Shown: piece by piece, positions 15,245-16,638 of the stretch
How positions within the stretch are numbered: position 1 is the first letter of the stretch
Layout of the letters: each line of letters starts with the position of its first letter
NCBI GenBank assembly: GCA_002729295.1
Contig: PBTU01000106.1
Span: 1 to 16,638 of the forward strand
DNA: 16,638 nt
DNA from: Verrucomicrobiales bacterium
GTDB lineage: Bacteria > Verrucomicrobiota > Verrucomicrobiia > Verrucomicrobiales > Akkermansiaceae
Reading direction: 5' to 3'
The notes under the pieces: generated by a model
Seen by the model: the letters and a program-made list of their open reading frames with translations, nothing else
Told to the model about the DNA's origin: nothing
Database searches by the model: none
Program-made: the position numbers and the translations under genes

Positions 15245-16638
15245 ATGAAACAACTTCTGACTCTCATTTCGCTGACCGCAACTCTCGCGACCACTGGCGC
15301 GGAGAAACCCAACATCATTTACATCCTTGCAGACGATCTTGGGATCAATGATTTCGGCTGCTACGGCCAGAAGATCATGAAGACACCTCGTATCGATCAG
15401 ATGGCAAAGGAAGGCATGCAATTCTTCAATCACTACTCCGGAAGCACCGTTTGCGCTCCCACCCGGTCATGTCTCATGACCGGCCAACATACGGGACGGA
15501 CACGCATTCGCGGGAACTCCAAAGCACATCTCAAACCGGAAGACGTCACCGTCGCTGAGGTGCTCAAGAAAGCGGGATACGCCACCGGCTGCGTTGGCAA
15601 ATGGGGCCTGGGCGAGGCGGGCTCTCCCGGTATCCCCAACCTACAGGGGTTCGACTTTTTTTTCGGTTACCTTAATCAATCGCGAGCTCATCGTTTTTAT
15701 CCGGACTACGTTTGGCGAAACCAAAAGAAGGAACACTATCCTGGTAACCCCACCAAACGCGAAACCTACATCCATGACAACTTCACCAGGGAAGGTCTGA
15801 ACTGGATCGAAAAGCAGGGCAAAACAGACGAACCCTTCTTCCTCTATATGGCCTACACCTTGTCCCATGTGGACCTCGACGTCCCCGATGACTCAATGAA
15901 GCCCTACCTGGAGGCCATCAAAGAAAAAGGCCCTTACAAAAACCCCAATTCTCCACAAAAGGGATACCGAAGCCACCCCACTCCGCGTGCTTGCTTTGCC
16001 GGTATGACATCACGACTTGATCGCGACGTTGGAAAAATTCTCGATCTTGTCGACAAACTGGGACTTGCAAAAAACACCATCATCATGTTCTCCAGCGACA
16101 ACGGACCAACGCCAGCCGGTGGAGCCGATCCGGATTACTTCGATGGAAATGGAATCTACAAGGGCATCAAACGCGACCTCTATGAAGGCGGCATCCGCGC
16201 TCCCTTAATCGCCCGCTGGCCCGGTAAAATTAAAGCGGCATCCCGCAGCAATCACATTTCCGCCCACTGGGATCTCATGGCCACCGTCTCCGAACTCACC
16301 GGCACCTCCCCCGCTCCCGATCACACCGGAATCTCATTCCTCCCCTCACTCCTCGGTAAGGGAGAACAACAATCCCACGATCATCTCTACTGGGAATTTT
16401 ATGAACGAGGCGGCAAACAGGCCATTCGCAAAGGAGACATAAAAGCCGTTCGTCTCGACCGAATCAAATCAGGGGCCAAGGGTCCCTGGGAAATCTACGA
16501 CCTGTCCTCCGACCCCAGCGAAAAAACAAACCTCGCGTCAAAACATCCGGAACTCCAGGCCGTCTTCAACAAACTCGCCAATGAAGCCGCAACGGAGAGC
16601 ACTCTCTTCAACTGGAAGCCTCGTGGCGGAAAGAAAAA
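15245..16638 (+). CDS. Secreted type I (formylglycine) sulfatase, runs off the right edge
   Basis: Open from ATG 15245 to the end of the window: 464 full codons plus two bases, no stop. The start is chosen because it opens directly on a signal peptide ('KQLLTLISLTATLATTGA'); the frame is open further upstream, but those residues do not look like protein. Catalytic set: Asp30-Asp31 in 'LADDLG', Cys70 and Arg74 in 'TVCAPTRSCLMTG' (a canonical C-x-P-x-R), Lys119 in 'GKWGLG', His149 in 'SRAHRFYP', His208, Asp285-Asn286 in 'SSDNGP' and Lys306 before 'LYEGGIRAP'. The C-terminal subdomain ('WEIYDLSSDPSEKTNLA') is present, so only a few residues are probably missing. It hydrolyses sulfate esters, likely of a glycan. 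It starts 119 bp after the DUF1552 stop and may share its operon. An 8-T run at 15656–15663 encodes part of three Phe and is a possible slippage or sequencing-error site. Confidence 0.92.
   Translation, partial: MKQLLTLISLTATLATTGAEKPNIIYILADDLGINDFGCYGQKIMKTPRIDQMAKEGMQFFNHYSGSTVCAPTRSCLMTGQHTGRTRIRGNSKAHLKPEDVTVAEVLKKAGYATGCVGKWGLGEAGSPGIPNLQGFDFFFGYLNQSRAHRFYPDYVWRNQKKEHYPGNPTKRETYIHDNFTREGLNWIEKQGKTDEPFFLYMAYTLSHVDLDVPDDSMKPYLEAIKEKGPYKNPNSPQKGYRSHPTPRACFAGMTSRLDRDVGKILDLVDKLGLAKNTIIMFSSDNGPTPAGGADPDYFDGNGIYKGIKRDLYEGGIRAPLIARWPGKIKAASRSNHISAHWDLMATVSELTGTSPAPDHTGISFLPSLLGKGEQQSHDHLYWEFYERGGKQAIRKGDIKAVRLDRIKSGAKGPWEIYDLSSDPSEKTNLASKHPELQAVFNKLANEAATESTLFNWKPRGGKK

Overview
The window looks like part of a chromosome from the Planctomycetota–Verrucomicrobiota–Lentisphaerota group, more likely Verrucomicrobiota. 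This rests on gene content, not a database search: a DUF1501 protein, a DUF1592-type (PSD1) diheme protein paired with a DUF1552 protein, two type I sulfatases, a 'DWPSWRGP' PQQ-type beta-propeller protein, and large secreted beta-helix, lamin-tail and CotH proteins. I see no tRNA, rRNA, CRISPR array, transposase or recognisable regulator.

Layout. (1) 1–4156, plus strand: the 3' part of a DUF1501 gene, a sulfatase joined to it by an ATGA overlap, then a secreted beta-propeller protein. (2) 4157–4447: noncoding stretch between convergent genes, rich in small hairpins. (3) 4448–10771, minus strand: two genes 15 bp apart, transcribed right to left. First is a 1558-residue protein (beta-helix, three lamin-tail domains, CotH kinase-like domain, calcium-type repeats), then a 543-residue beta-helix protein. 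Both end in a related C-terminal module. (4) 10772–11217: 446 bp divergent intergenic region. (5) 11218–16638, plus strand: a DUF1592 diheme protein with an inserted LamG domain, a DUF1552 protein joined by an ATGA overlap, and a second sulfatase that runs off the right edge.

How the genes may work together. Nearly every product carries an export signal or belongs to an exported family. The two plus-strand groups have parallel designs: each pairs a DUF1501 or DUF1552 protein with a sulfatase, and the second also has its cytochrome-like partner. In the first, the partner would lie off the left edge. The likely theme is handling of sulfated polysaccharide outside the cytoplasm, with PSD1-type haem proteins in an unknown redox or binding role. 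The minus-strand pair looks like cell-surface or secreted adhesive/enzymatic proteins. It appears richer in G+C than the second plus-strand group, so it may be a separate module placed between the two cassettes.

No known defence, toxin or mobile system is visible. The most unusual points are the domain architecture of the CotH protein, the twin sulfatase cassettes, the variant signature motifs in sulfatase 1 and the DUF1552 protein, and the LamG insertion in the diheme protein.
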